Source: Secundilactobacillus pentosiphilus (lineage in GTDB: Bacteria > Bacillota > Bacilli > Lactobacillales > Lactobacillaceae). From it: DNA of 64,000 nt. Made by a program: the position numbers and the translations under genes. The stretch spans positions 176,455 to 240,454 of the forward strand of contig NZ_BCMI01000001.1 of the NCBI RefSeq assembly GCF_002217985.1. The letters are read 5' to 3'. Of the stretch, positions 16,885 to 26,234 are shown piece by piece (position 1 is the first letter of the stretch; each line of letters starts with the position of its first letter). A model generated the notes under the pieces. It was not told the origin of the DNA. It saw only the letters and a program-made list of their open reading frames with translations, and searched no databases.

Positions 16885-17517
16885 ATGCGGGATCAGTTTA
16901 ACGAATTCTCTGTTGCGCAACTAATCGCGATGATTGAAGCTAGTCAAAGGCGGCTTCAACTGACGAATCGGGCCATTATGGACTTAATGGGTCTTGATTC
17001 CGAAAAAGAAGACTGCTTTTTCTCAGGAAAAGCAAACCGCATTACCTATGCACGTACTGCCAAAACACTGCAAATGATTGAACGATTATTAGCAGGACTG
17101 GATATTCCGTTGACCGCTTACTTACAACAGTTACGCGCATTACCGTTACATAATGTTTTTCTCCGAAACCGGTATGCATTTTGGTTCGCTAATTTTATTG
17201 ATGCGGGTGGGCTGGAACCGTGCCTTGTGGCGGATGCGAAGGAGTCTGGTTTTGAGATTATTAAACAAATCGTTTGGAGTAGTCATTTACTGACCAGTAC
17301 CGCTGGGATAGCGCATTTAAAGACGCATCAAAAACAACTGGTACAGTTATCAGAAAATGAGTATCAAACAATTAAGGCCGTCATGACGCATTTTTCAACG
17401 GCATCACCGTTATTCTTTTACAATTTAGACCAGCTCTTTAGTGAACGGCAGATTCTCGAGTTACCCGATTTAGCGAGGTATTGGGATCAAGAAGCAAGAT
17501 TAATAAATATAGAATAA
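16885..17517 (+). CDS. Hypothetical protein, possible helix-turn-helix N-terminus
   Basis: About 210 residues from an ATG at 16885 with AGAGG 11 bases upstream; the frame is open further left without a better start. The first 70 residues are helical (VAQLIAMIEASQRRLQL, then NRAIMDLMGLDSEKEDCFFSG, then YARTAKTLQMIERLLAGL) and could form a DNA-binding or other helical bundle. The rest is also mostly helical, with several aromatic residues. There is no membrane segment or signal peptide. I do not recognise a family. It stands alone between the aminotransferase and the AraC regulator of the GH78 block. Confidence 0.65.
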   Translation: MRDQFNEFSVAQLIAMIEASQRRLQLTNRAIMDLMGLDSEKEDCFFSGKANRITYARTAKTLQMIERLLAGLDIPLTAYLQQLRALPLHNVFLRNRYAFWFANFIDAGGLEPCLVADAKESGFEIIKQIVWSSHLLTSTAGIAHLKTHQKQLVQLSENEYQTIKAVMTHFSTASPLFFYNLDQLFSERQILELPDLARYWDQEARLINIE

Positions 17518-17639
17518 GAACTATTAGTTCTAGTTGTGAGCGCAAATACCCACTATTTGGATATAACTGAAATCGAAATGAATTAAGGCCGATTGAAAGA
17601 AGTGGTCGTCAATTGATAATTGCCATAACGCGATTAAGT

Positions 17640-18635
17640 TTAATTGCGCTGATGCCCACTAACCTTATGCTTATAGTCTGAAGGCGTGGTTTTGAGGTAA
17701 TTCTTAAATAGTCGAAACAGTGACGAGGTATTTTGATACCCAATAATGTCGCATATTTCAGCCATTGTACAATTCGTTTTAATCATCAGATTTTGAGCAG
17801 CAGATAATCGTCGCCGGTCAACAAGTTCAATGAAGGTTCGACCAGTAGTAGCCTTGATTTTATTCCCAAGGTAATTCGTATTGTAACCAAATTTTTTGCT
17901 CACATCTGCCAATGAAATGTCAGTGAAGTTTTCATTGATATATTGCAGAATTGGTAAAAGTCGATCATCCGTGGCATCCGCAAAGTTGATGTATTCCTGC
18001 TCAATGGATTGGGACAGTTCGATAATAAGGCTGGATAACAATAACGACATGGATTTATTTCGTTGACTAGCAGTTGTTAATCCTTTAATAATTAGACTTT
18101 CAACCAAATTGATGGCAACGTCTTGTTGATCAAGGTTGAATAAAATGAAATTATTATGCAGGGTGTTTACTTTTGAAGCGTTGTACAAGAACTGAGTAAT
18201 TTGATTAGATGATACCGAAATGTAATCGAATAGCTTGTTAATTGCAGAGTCATCCTTAATCAAGATGTTAATGAGGATATCGTTTTCACCCGTATATTCA
18301 ATTTGCTGAACAATATCCTTGTCCATCATGATTAGGTTATGCTTGTAAAGCGTGACAGCTTCGCCATTAATGTACTGGGTGCAGTTGCCAGAATACATAT
18401 AATTTAATTCAATAAAACTATGAGTGTGCGCAGGAACATAGGAAAACCGGTTATTTTTGGTGATAGCAATATCACCATCTTTGAATAAATCTGCTTGCGG
18501 CATTTGTGGAATAGGGTTGTTAATATAATCCAGATCCATATAGTTCACGTTACTTTTCATGCTCCGTTGCAGAGACTCAACTTCGCTTAATTTAAATAAT
18601 TGTTGATCTAACCATTTTGAGGCCAACTCACTCAC
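17640..18635 (-). CDS. AraC-family regulator of the GH78/MFS block
   Basis: A 331-residue regulator. The N-terminal cupin-like sensing domain holds FSYVPAHTHSFIELNYMYSG (about residues 63-82). The C-terminal AraC/XylS DNA-binding domain has two helix-turn-helices: SLADVSKKFGYNTNYLGNKIK (first) and TMAEICDIIGYQNTSSLFRLFK (second), then the usual KTTPSDYK. Such proteins usually activate sugar-use genes when the sugar binds. It is divergent from the MFS-GH78-MFS-GH78 operon, about 130 bases away, and probably controls it. The start is a GTG without a clear ribosome site; a TTG 9 bases further in is an alternative. Confidence 0.88.
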   Translation of the reverse strand: MSELASKWLDQQLFKLSEVESLQRSMKSNVNYMDLDYINNPIPQMPQADLFKDGDIAITKNNRFSYVPAHTHSFIELNYMYSGNCTQYINGEAVTLYKHNLIMMDKDIVQQIEYTGENDILINILIKDDSAINKLFDYISVSSNQITQFLYNASKVNTLHNNFILFNLDQQDVAINLVESLIIKGLTTASQRNKSMSLLLSSLIIELSQSIEQEYINFADATDDRLLPILQYINENFTDISLADVSKKFGYNTNYLGNKIKATTGRTFIELVDRRRLSAAQNLMIKTNCTMAEICDIIGYQNTSSLFRLFKNYLKTTPSDYKHKVSGHQRN

Positions 18636-18729
18636 TCCAGCTAAATAAATTTACTTTATCGTATCATGAACCTGTGATTTTGCAATGCAAGTCATGTGTT
18701 CGAGATATGGTTGCCTCCTTTGGAATCGC

Positions 18730-18746
18730 TTACAATTAACTTGTAA
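18730..18746. promoter_or_regulatory. Inverted repeat before the MFS-GH78 operon
   Basis: TTACAA (18730-18735) and TTGTAA (18741-18746) form a 6-5-6 inverted repeat 20 bases before the first MFS gene start. It may be an operator. Confidence 0.4.
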
Positions 18747-18765
18747 ATTAAAGGAGGAAGTCATT

Positions 18766-20043
18766 ATGAATAACGACAATTCAGATCAATCACTAGTGAG
18801 CAAATATCGGCCATTAGCGGTTGCCGCAGGAATTGGTTCAATCCTAGGCTCTGGTATTATTGTTGGATTATCAGCTACGATTACTGTTTGGCAGACTGGA
18901 TTAGGGCTGACAAATGGGCAAGTTGGTATTATTTCAGGGGCACTAACTTTTGCAATCGCCCTGGGTTCTTTATTAGCTGGACAGATAACAAAGTCATTTG
19001 GTCTAGTTCGTTCATTTAACTGGTTAAACCTGATTTATGCCATCGGTGCATTGGCTTGTGTTTTTTCTAATAGCTACGTCATGTTACTCATTGGTGTGGT
19101 CGTGACCGGCTTTGCTTCTGGTGCAGATTTACCAATTAGTTTAACCGTAGTTTCGCATGATTCACCCGATGAGAAGACGTCAGCAAGTTTAGTTTCTTCA
19201 ACTCAAATTTTTTGGCAAATCGGAGTTTTCATGTCTTACGTTTGTGCCTTTATTGTTTCTAAGATGGCGGGTGCAACTGGTGCCCGGGTCGTCTTTACAA
19301 TTCTTGCTATTTTTGCACTCATTACTTGGCTCTGGCGGACATTCTCAACTAAGTTCAAGGTTTTCCATGAGGAGGGAAATCATCGTTGGGCTGAACGCGA
19401 AAAAGAAGCCAACGTTACTGAGAAAGTTTCAATCAAAACGGTGTTTACTGGCAGTAATAAGCGTAAATTTATGGGTTTCTTTTTCAGCATTTTGATTTTT
19501 TACGTTTGCTGGAATTTATTAGCTAACACCTTTGGTCAGTTCCAAACCTTTACGCTGGTTCAAGCACATGCGAGTCAGAGTTTTGCTACCGGTGCCGGCA
19601 TTGTTTTGAACTTCATTTCACTGCTTGCTACGATGGCCTTTGCATCAGTTGCCGGTGGTAAGTATCGCAACAAGTTCTTCTTAGTTGGTATCACGGTTCA
19701 GTTCCTCGCCATGTTAGGCCTTGCAATTAGCAGCCACGCATTATGGCCAATTGTCATTGCCATCGGTGCTTACAATATTGGCAATAATATTGCCGGTGAA
19801 GCCATGTATAAGGTTTGGACTCAGGAAGCCTTTCCTGTTGAAGTACGGGCTTCCGTTCAGGGATTTATTAATGGTTTCTCACGTGTTTGCTGTGGCTTGT
19901 TCGCACTGATCACTCCAGCTCTGGTTGTTCCATCTGCTATTCGTAACTCTATGTTCGGTTTTGCCGGCATTGTTTTCATCAGCTTTATTGCTGGTGCAAT
20001 CATGATGCACTTAGAGAAGAAACATGGTGTTAATGATTTTTAA
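18766..20043 (+). CDS. MFS transporter, GH78 block (first)
   Basis: About 425 residues with twelve hydrophobic segments. The ATG at 18766 follows AAGGAGG. It resembles the second transporter at 21672: both share SSTQIFW in the fifth helix region, DLP(T/I)SL, a YK(V/I)WTQ(E/T) segment and a following RAS. It therefore appears to be a tandem paralogue. Similarity is to sugar- or acid-type MFS symporters. It is followed 37 bases later by a GH78-like gene, so the natural reading is uptake of the glycoside that enzyme cuts. The substrate is unknown. Confidence 0.85.
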   Translation: MNNDNSDQSLVSKYRPLAVAAGIGSILGSGIIVGLSATITVWQTGLGLTNGQVGIISGALTFAIALGSLLAGQITKSFGLVRSFNWLNLIYAIGALACVFSNSYVMLLIGVVVTGFASGADLPISLTVVSHDSPDEKTSASLVSSTQIFWQIGVFMSYVCAFIVSKMAGATGARVVFTILAIFALITWLWRTFSTKFKVFHEEGNHRWAEREKEANVTEKVSIKTVFTGSNKRKFMGFFFSILIFYVCWNLLANTFGQFQTFTLVQAHASQSFATGAGIVLNFISLLATMAFASVAGGKYRNKFFLVGITVQFLAMLGLAISSHALWPIVIAIGAYNIGNNIAGEAMYKVWTQEAFPVEVRASVQGFINGFSRVCCGLFALITPALVVPSAIRNSMFGFAGIVFISFIAGAIMMHLEKKHGVNDF

Positions 20044-20080
20044 GCGACAGTGACTGCGAGATAGAAAGTGAGCGACTACG

Positions 20081-21682
20081 ATGGGATTTACATTTCAAAT
20101 CAATAATGATATCCATTTTAAGCACGATAAACAATTGTTGGCAAAGGCTGCTAGTTATCGACCAAAGCTTAAGCATCAAACGATTAACGCAAAGTCAATT
20201 GTTGAACTTGAAAAAAACACTGATTTGCTGGAAGACTGCGGTGTTAAAAAAGTTGCTGACATTAATGAATTGGCTAACAGAAAGTTAAAACGGAACGATA
20301 AAGTTATTTTAGATTTTGGCGATCATTGCGTGGGCAATTTCAGCTTGAAGGTTAAATCAGTCGGTTCTCCAATGGACGCACCCTTGTTTTTTAAATTAAA
20401 GTTTGCGGAAATGCCTGCTGAGTTAGCAAGCAAGAGCGAGGATTATGACGGATGGCTGAGCAAGTCTTGGATCCAAGAGGAGTATCTCCATCTGGACACC
20501 TTACCAGCTCAGTTAGAACTGCCACGGCGTTATAGCTTTCGTTATGTTGAAATTACCGTGTTAGACACGTCGCCAAAGTGGCAAGTTGTTTTCGAACAAC
20601 CCACAGTTGTGACCCAAAGTGCAGTGACGGCTGATGCTGTTACAAAACCGAGATTAGCAGATCCTGAATTAAACCGCATTTATCAAGTCGGGGTCAAAAC
20701 CCTGGAAGATTGTATGCAGGACGTCTTTGAGGATGGTCCAAAAAGGGATCGCCGCTTATGGATCGGTGATCTGCGTTTGCAAGCATTAGCCGATTATGCC
20801 ACCTTTAAAAACACTGATTTGGTTAAACGCTGTTTATATCTTTTCGGTGCTATGCCAACTGAGGATGGCCGGATTCCAGCCAATGTTTTTACTCAGCCAA
20901 CAGAAACGCCAGACGATACCTTTTTGCTGGACTACAGCTTATTCTTTATTTCGATTTTAGCCGACTATGAGGAATTTAATACGGATCAAATGGTCCTAAA
21001 TGATTTGTATCCGATTGCTAAAAAGCAGATGGATGTTGCGTTAAAACTGGTGAATGAGCAAGGGGAGCTGCAAATTACCGATGATTATCCTGTATTCATT
21101 GATTGGTCCAATGATTTTGATAAAACAACTGCTGGTCAAGGAATCTTAATCTACACACTTAAACAGTTCATTTCCTTAGCTAAGCAGATGCATGATAGCG
21201 ATGCAGACAGATATATTTCCAAATTAACGTTGATTAGTGAATTTGCGACCAAACAGTTATTTGATTCAAAGTCACAGTTATTTGTTTCTGGGAGTAACCG
21301 GGAGTTAAACGTTGCCAGCCAAGTTTGGATGGCACTCGCTCACGTTTTGGATGACCAGTCAACTAAGCAATTAATGGTGCAAACAGTCAAACAACTATTT
21401 CCGATTAAAGGAATTGCGACTCCGTATATGTATCACCATGTGACGCAGGCCTTGTTTGAAGCTGGCATGCAAAAGGAAGCCATTCGGCTGATGAAGGGGT
21501 ACTGGGGCAAAATGATTCAGCTTGGAGCCGATACCTATTGGGAGGCCTTTGATCCGGATAAACCTGATTATTCACCTTATGGGAGTGCCATTCTGAATAG
21601 TTATTGCCATGCCTGGAGCTGTACACCAGTTTACCTCATTGATAAATACCTGTTACGGGAAGGTGTAAGTTATGACAACTGA
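20081..21682 (+). CDS. GH78 alpha-L-rhamnosidase-like protein, cytoplasmic (copy B)
   Basis: A 533-residue enzyme related to copy A at 12494, sharing SPMDAPLFFKLKFAE, SWIQEEYLHLDTLP, ELPRRYSFRYVE, the motif FEDGPKRDRRLWIGDLRLQA (acid/base region of the catalytic barrel), WSNDFDK and DTYWEAFDPDKPDYSPYG. There is no signal peptide and no C-terminal beta domain, so it is shorter than the 700 to 1000 residues usual in GH78. It overlaps the next MFS gene by 11 bases, showing tight coupling. The likely reaction is release of a terminal rhamnose or similar sugar inside the cell; substrate and activity are inferred. Confidence 0.8.
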   Translation: MGFTFQINNDIHFKHDKQLLAKAASYRPKLKHQTINAKSIVELEKNTDLLEDCGVKKVADINELANRKLKRNDKVILDFGDHCVGNFSLKVKSVGSPMDAPLFFKLKFAEMPAELASKSEDYDGWLSKSWIQEEYLHLDTLPAQLELPRRYSFRYVEITVLDTSPKWQVVFEQPTVVTQSAVTADAVTKPRLADPELNRIYQVGVKTLEDCMQDVFEDGPKRDRRLWIGDLRLQALADYATFKNTDLVKRCLYLFGAMPTEDGRIPANVFTQPTETPDDTFLLDYSLFFISILADYEEFNTDQMVLNDLYPIAKKQMDVALKLVNEQGELQITDDYPVFIDWSNDFDKTTAGQGILIYTLKQFISLAKQMHDSDADRYISKLTLISEFATKQLFDSKSQLFVSGSNRELNVASQVWMALAHVLDDQSTKQLMVQTVKQLFPIKGIATPYMYHHVTQALFEAGMQKEAIRLMKGYWGKMIQLGADTYWEAFDPDKPDYSPYGSAILNSYCHAWSCTPVYLIDKYLLREGVSYDN

Positions 21683-22943
21683 GAAAGTTAAATTAACCCG
21701 TGACAATGTCATGTTGATCGTCGTTGCCGGGTTAGCCTCGTATATGGATGCAGCCCTTTTAGTCAGTCTTGGCGTTGCTTTACCTATTTGGGCAAAGTAT
21801 CTGTGGTTAAACAGTTGGTTAGTCGGGTTAATAAGCACGTTGTTAACCGTATCAGTAGCAGTCGGTTCTTTTATCGGTGGCTGGCTTGCTGACAAATTTG
21901 GTCGGGTGACAGTGTTTAACGCCGATATTTTGTTCGTGGCTATCGGTTCGTTTATCATCGCGTTGTCACAAGATGTAACCGTTTTATTTATTGGTGTCAT
22001 TATCGCTGGATTGGCATCTGGCGCTGATTTGCCAACGTCTTTGGCGGTGATCTCTGAACGGATGTCGAAAAAAGTATACGGTCGGGCAATCTCTTCAACA
22101 CAAATTTTCTGGACGGTCGGTATTCTGCTCTCACAGCTTATTGGCTTTTTGACGGCAAATAGTGGGATGGGCAGTCCCGCCGCACTATTTGGTTGGATTG
22201 GAGCCGTTGCACTGCTTAACTGGTGTGTTCGTGTCTTTTCAAAGAAATTTAAAACGATCGAAACAACGCTTGCGGTTGAAGAAAGTGCTGAATTAGATGT
22301 TCAACCTCAAACGAAGACGTACAAAATAAGTGATTTATTGAAGCATCGAAACATTTTGCTTTCAATCTTGCTGCTGACAGTCTTCTATCTTTTTTGGAAT
22401 CTGCCAGCAAACACTTGGGGGTCGTTCGTGAACTACTTCCTAGTAACTGTGGATAATCGCAGTCAGGCATTCTCCACAATCATTGCTTTGATTGCTAACA
22501 TCGCCTGCTTATTCTCGACTTTCTTTTACTTCAAAGTTTCAGATACCAAGTATCGTTACCCAGTGATGTACGGTGGCCTATTAGTGGGGTTAATTGCCTT
22601 TGTCACTGCCGGAACATTCAGCAATTATTGGCAGGCATTCACGATTGCGTACATTTGCTATTCAGCTAGCAACATTCTGTGGGGCGAGGCACTTTATAAG
22701 ATTTGGACACAAACCTTTTATCCCGTTGATGCAAGAGCTTCATTAACCGGGTTTTCGTACGGGATCGTTCGAGCGTTAACAGCGGTATTTTCTTTGGTCA
22801 CCCCAACGTTAATGGCGTTCTCACCCAAGCTATTACTTTCGATCATGGCCGGATGTACCTTAGTTTCAGGAATTTGTGCCCTCATCATTGTCAAACATGT
22901 TAGTAAGTTTAAAATGACGGCCGCTGCTTTAGAAAAAGAATAA
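21672..22943 (+). CDS. MFS transporter, GH78 block (second)
   Basis: A 423-residue, twelve-helix major facilitator. It carries an MFS loop motif GWLADKFGRVTV between helices 2 and 3 and DLPTSLAVISERMSKK after helix 4. It is paralogous to the transporter at 18766, and together with its GH78 partners forms two MFS-GH78 modules in tandem. GTGTAAGTT lies upstream of the ATG, inside the GH78 gene; translation probably depends on coupling. The substrate is presumably a glycoside related to the first one. Confidence 0.85.
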   Translation: MTTEKVKLTRDNVMLIVVAGLASYMDAALLVSLGVALPIWAKYLWLNSWLVGLISTLLTVSVAVGSFIGGWLADKFGRVTVFNADILFVAIGSFIIALSQDVTVLFIGVIIAGLASGADLPTSLAVISERMSKKVYGRAISSTQIFWTVGILLSQLIGFLTANSGMGSPAALFGWIGAVALLNWCVRVFSKKFKTIETTLAVEESAELDVQPQTKTYKISDLLKHRNILLSILLLTVFYLFWNLPANTWGSFVNYFLVTVDNRSQAFSTIIALIANIACLFSTFFYFKVSDTKYRYPVMYGGLLVGLIAFVTAGTFSNYWQAFTIAYICYSASNILWGEALYKIWTQTFYPVDARASLTGFSYGIVRALTAVFSLVTPTLMAFSPKLLLSIMAGCTLVSGICALIIVKHVSKFKMTAAALEKE

Positions 22944-22995
22944 AGAACTTAAGTCAGGCTGAGTGTCTGGCTTATTTAAAAGGGAGATAATACAC

Positions 22996-24954
22996 ATGCG
23001 AACTAAAAATTCGGTTTGGTTATGGTATCCCGGTGACTTCGAAATTCACCAAGGAATGCTTCAAAACTTTAGGCGTGAAGAACGCGGGATGGGTTGGCCA
23101 GCTTATTGGTACATTGACGACTGCAATCGCAACGTTAAGTTTATGCGGACTTATCAGCTAAAAGAGAGTACTCAGTTTACTGTTCACGCCAAAGGAACGG
23201 GTTACGTTGCCATCAACGAACGAAAGTATCGTTTAGGTGATAAGCTCACGTGTGAACCGGGAGAAAATCAGATTGAAATTCATGTTGGTAATATCAGCGG
23301 CCTGCCGAGTATTTATATTGAAGGTTCAGTCATTAAGTCAGATAGCGGTTGGATTGCATCTAATTTTGTTAACGACGCGCCCGCGGGTCATGATCCACTA
23401 TTTACACAGCCGTATCAAGATCCTAATGTAATTGATTATCAAACTAAAATGGTTGTTCCAGTTTCGCGTCAGGCAGTTGACGGTGGCGTCTTATTTGATT
23501 TTGGCCGGGCAGTCAATGGAACTTTGACGGTTACTTTGGCTGGGCCGCGTTCAGTCACACTGTGCTATGGTGAATCCGAAACGGAAGCACGGGACGTTGA
23601 ACGCTGCTATTACAAACAAGAAAGTGTAAACAGTACAACACCAATTCGTAAACGTGCTTTCCGGTATGTATTTGTACCCAACGTCGAACTGGGCAATGTT
23701 GATTTAACTGCTATTCATGAATTTGTTCCGAAAACTAACCCTTCCTCGTTTAAATCGGATAACAAATTAATTAACCAAATCTGGGATGTTTCAACAGAAA
23801 CCCTCAATCTATGCAGTGACGTCTTCTTCATAGATGGCATCAAACGTGATCGCTGGATTTGGGCAGGTGACGCCTACCAAGCCAACTTTATTAACCAATA
23901 CTCTTTCTTTAACGAAGATATTGATAAGAGAACCCTTTTAGCCTTACGCGGCCAAGAGGATATTAAGCAGCATATGAATACCATTGTTGATTACTCTATG
24001 TTGTGGGTAATCGGCATCTTGAATCATTATCAAATGACGGGTGATAAAGACTTCTTGGAAATGATTTATCCTAAAATGGAAAGTATGGTGCAATACTTCA
24101 TCAAGCAAACCAACGATAAAGGCTTTATTTATGGTCGCAAGAATGACTGGATCTTCGTTGACTGGTCTAAGATGGATAAGGATGGCACCGTTGCAGCAGA
24201 GCAAATTTTGCTGCTGGAAGACTATAAAACTATGTTAGCTTGCGGTAAAGTTCTTGGTAAGGAAGTCGATACTTATCAAAAGAAGTATGATCAACTCTAT
24301 AGCAATTTGATGACGTATTTCTGGGATGATGAAAAAGGCGCTTTTATCGATTGTTATGAATCAGGTAAGCGTCACGTTACCCGGCATGCTAATATCTTTG
24401 CAATCCTGTTTGATATGGTGGATGAAGATAAACAGCAGTCTATTTTAAACAATGTTTTGCTGAATGACGATATTACCCAGATTACGACGCCTTACTTTAA
24501 GTTCTTTGAACAGGATGCGCTATGTAAACTTGGTGAGCAAAAACGGGTCTATCAAGTATTGCTAAACTATTGGGGCGGCATGTTAGACCGCGGTGCCGTG
24601 ACATTTTGGGAGGAGTTTGATCCCAGCCAGCACGGTAAAGAGATGTATGCAATGTATGGCGATCCATATGGTAAGAGTTTGTGCCACGCTTGGGGTGCTA
24701 GTCCAATTTACTTATTAGGCCGCCATTTCATTGGTTTACGTCCAACTGAACCAGGCTATAAGACCTTCAAGCTGACACCAGTCTTGGATGAATTTAAAAA
24801 ATTGCACACGGTGATGCCAATAAAAAATGGCACTGTAACCGTTGATAAGACAAATGAACAGTTAACAATTACCGCATCACGTGCCGGTGGCAGTGTCGAT
24901 TATAAGGGCCAGACTTATGAACTCAAGGCTAATCAGCCAACGGTTATTGCTTAA
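22996..24954 (+). CDS. GH78 alpha-L-rhamnosidase-like protein with C-terminal domain (copy C)
   Basis: About 652 residues from an ATG at 22996 after AAGGGAG. An N-terminal beta region contains TVHAKGTGYVAINERKYRLG. A second beta-sandwich holds LFDFGRAVNGTLTV. The catalytic barrel carries FFIDGIKRDRWIWAGDAYQ, DWIFVDWSKMDKDG, and TFWEEFDPS. The final 70 residues (PGYKTFKLTPVL onwards) form the small C-terminal beta domain normal for GH78. It is more divergent from copies A and B than they are from each other. There is no signal peptide, so it should be cytoplasmic. It is last in the MFS-GH78-MFS-GH78 operon. No rhamnose isomerase, kinase or aldolase gene lies in the window. Confidence 0.85.
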   Translation: MRTKNSVWLWYPGDFEIHQGMLQNFRREERGMGWPAYWYIDDCNRNVKFMRTYQLKESTQFTVHAKGTGYVAINERKYRLGDKLTCEPGENQIEIHVGNISGLPSIYIEGSVIKSDSGWIASNFVNDAPAGHDPLFTQPYQDPNVIDYQTKMVVPVSRQAVDGGVLFDFGRAVNGTLTVTLAGPRSVTLCYGESETEARDVERCYYKQESVNSTTPIRKRAFRYVFVPNVELGNVDLTAIHEFVPKTNPSSFKSDNKLINQIWDVSTETLNLCSDVFFIDGIKRDRWIWAGDAYQANFINQYSFFNEDIDKRTLLALRGQEDIKQHMNTIVDYSMLWVIGILNHYQMTGDKDFLEMIYPKMESMVQYFIKQTNDKGFIYGRKNDWIFVDWSKMDKDGTVAAEQILLLEDYKTMLACGKVLGKEVDTYQKKYDQLYSNLMTYFWDDEKGAFIDCYESGKRHVTRHANIFAILFDMVDEDKQQSILNNVLLNDDITQITTPYFKFFEQDALCKLGEQKRVYQVLLNYWGGMLDRGAVTFWEEFDPSQHGKEMYAMYGDPYGKSLCHAWGASPIYLLGRHFIGLRPTEPGYKTFKLTPVLDEFKKLHTVMPIKNGTVTVDKTNEQLTITASRAGGSVDYKGQTYELKANQPTVIA

Positions 24955-25053
24955 CGTCTTCAAGAAAATGAATTCATGTGGCACGCCTTTTGAATGCTAC
25001 TGGCTGTCTAATTGCAAATAGGTGCTGACGATATGCTTTAATCACACAGCGCA

Positions 25054-25087
25054 AAAAGGGGACTGGACAATTGTCCGGTCCCCTTTT
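25054..25087. terminator. Bidirectional terminator
   Basis: AAAAGGGGAC and GTCCCCTTTT flank a further complementary centre (TGGACAATTGTCCG). It lies between the GH78 operon and the convergent aminotransferase gene. Confidence 0.85.
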
Positions 25088-25094
25088 GTGTTAC

Positions 25095-26222
25095 TCATGC
25101 GTTGAGTGTTTCCATAAAACTGCTCAGCTTATCCAAGCCGTTTTGCAGTTCCTGACTTTCAAAAGCGTAGCCGATCCGCAGCGCGTGTTCCACGTCGAAT
25201 TCAGCACCTGGCACTAAGAGTACGCCAGTTTGTTTAAATAATTGGTCACAGAACGGTTCGCTAGGCAGGTCAAAGTCGTAATGCAGCAGGGCAGTGGTGC
25301 CCGCTTGCGGTTTAACCCAACTGATATGGTCTTGTGAATCGACCCAGTCACTTAAAATGGCTAAATTTTTCCGCACGATGCCGCGGTTTCGTTTGATTAA
25401 ATCATCCTTATGGTCAAGGGCGACTTCGGCGACCATTTCATCCAGTACACCACAGCTGATGGTGTTGTAATCACGGTGTGACAAAATTGTTTGCATGAAG
25501 GCTTCGTCGTGAGTAGCGACCCATCCCAGCCGTAAACCGGCCAGTGAGAAGACCTTAGACATACTGCTGGTGGAGATTCCCTTGTCATACAGGTCAATGA
25601 TGGAAGGTGAATAGTCATCGGCTTGCGTCAAGTGACGGTAGACTTCATCACAGAGGATGTAAGCGTCCACTGATTTGGCTACGTTAATGATCCGTTGCAA
25701 GTGCTCTTGCGGCATCAATGAACCTGATGGGTTGTCGGGGTTATTCAGTACGATCAATTTAGTCTTGTCGTTGACCAGCGCCTTTAACTGGTCAATATCA
25801 GGCAAGTAGTCGTTTTCTGGTTTCAGGGCTAATAAGCGCACGGTCGCACCGATTGCTTCCGGAATGGATTGCAGCTGCTGGTAAGTGGGGGTGACGACTA
25901 TCACTTCATCGCCGGGTTCAACTAAAGTGGTTAATACCAGACTATTAGCGCCAATGGCCCCGTGGGTGGTAACCACGTTTTTGGGAGCTAAATTTTGGTA
26001 GAGTTGAGTGATGCCTGCCCGTAATTTAGGGGCACCCACGATGTCGCCGTAGGTCAGCCGCGTATGCAGCATTTTTTCGGTAAAGACTTTTTCGTCAGTT
26101 TGGGTTAAGGCCAATAAAGCATGCAGTGATAAGGGTGAGACACAGGTTTCACCTAAATTATAGGTCGCGGTGGTTTCGTAATCGTTCATCCATTGTTCGA
26201 CGCCAAAGGTTTTCATTTTCAT
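25095..26222 (-). CDS. Fold-type I aminotransferase paired with OCD-like enzyme
   Basis: A 375-residue PLP enzyme with LTYGDIVGAPKLRAGI, VTPTYQQLQSIPEAIGATV, LNNPDNPSGSLMP, CDEVYRHL and the PLP Lys in SSMSKVFSLAGLRLGW. The pattern suits the small class I aminotransferases that act in amino-acid or secondary metabolite pathways. It begins 12 bases after an ornithine-cyclodeaminase-like gene, with AGGAGG before the ATG, so both are made together. A ketimine/imino acid pathway shared by the two is a reasonable idea, but the substrate is unknown. Confidence 0.85.
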   Translation of the reverse strand: MKMKTFGVEQWMNDYETTATYNLGETCVSPLSLHALLALTQTDEKVFTEKMLHTRLTYGDIVGAPKLRAGITQLYQNLAPKNVVTTHGAIGANSLVLTTLVEPGDEVIVVTPTYQQLQSIPEAIGATVRLLALKPENDYLPDIDQLKALVNDKTKLIVLNNPDNPSGSLMPQEHLQRIINVAKSVDAYILCDEVYRHLTQADDYSPSIIDLYDKGISTSSMSKVFSLAGLRLGWVATHDEAFMQTILSHRDYNTISCGVLDEMVAEVALDHKDDLIKRNRGIVRKNLAILSDWVDSQDHISWVKPQAGTTALLHYDFDLPSEPFCDQLFKQTGVLLVPGAEFDVEHALRIGYAFESQELQNGLDKLSSFMETLNA

Positions 26223-26234
26223 AATTCATTCCTC

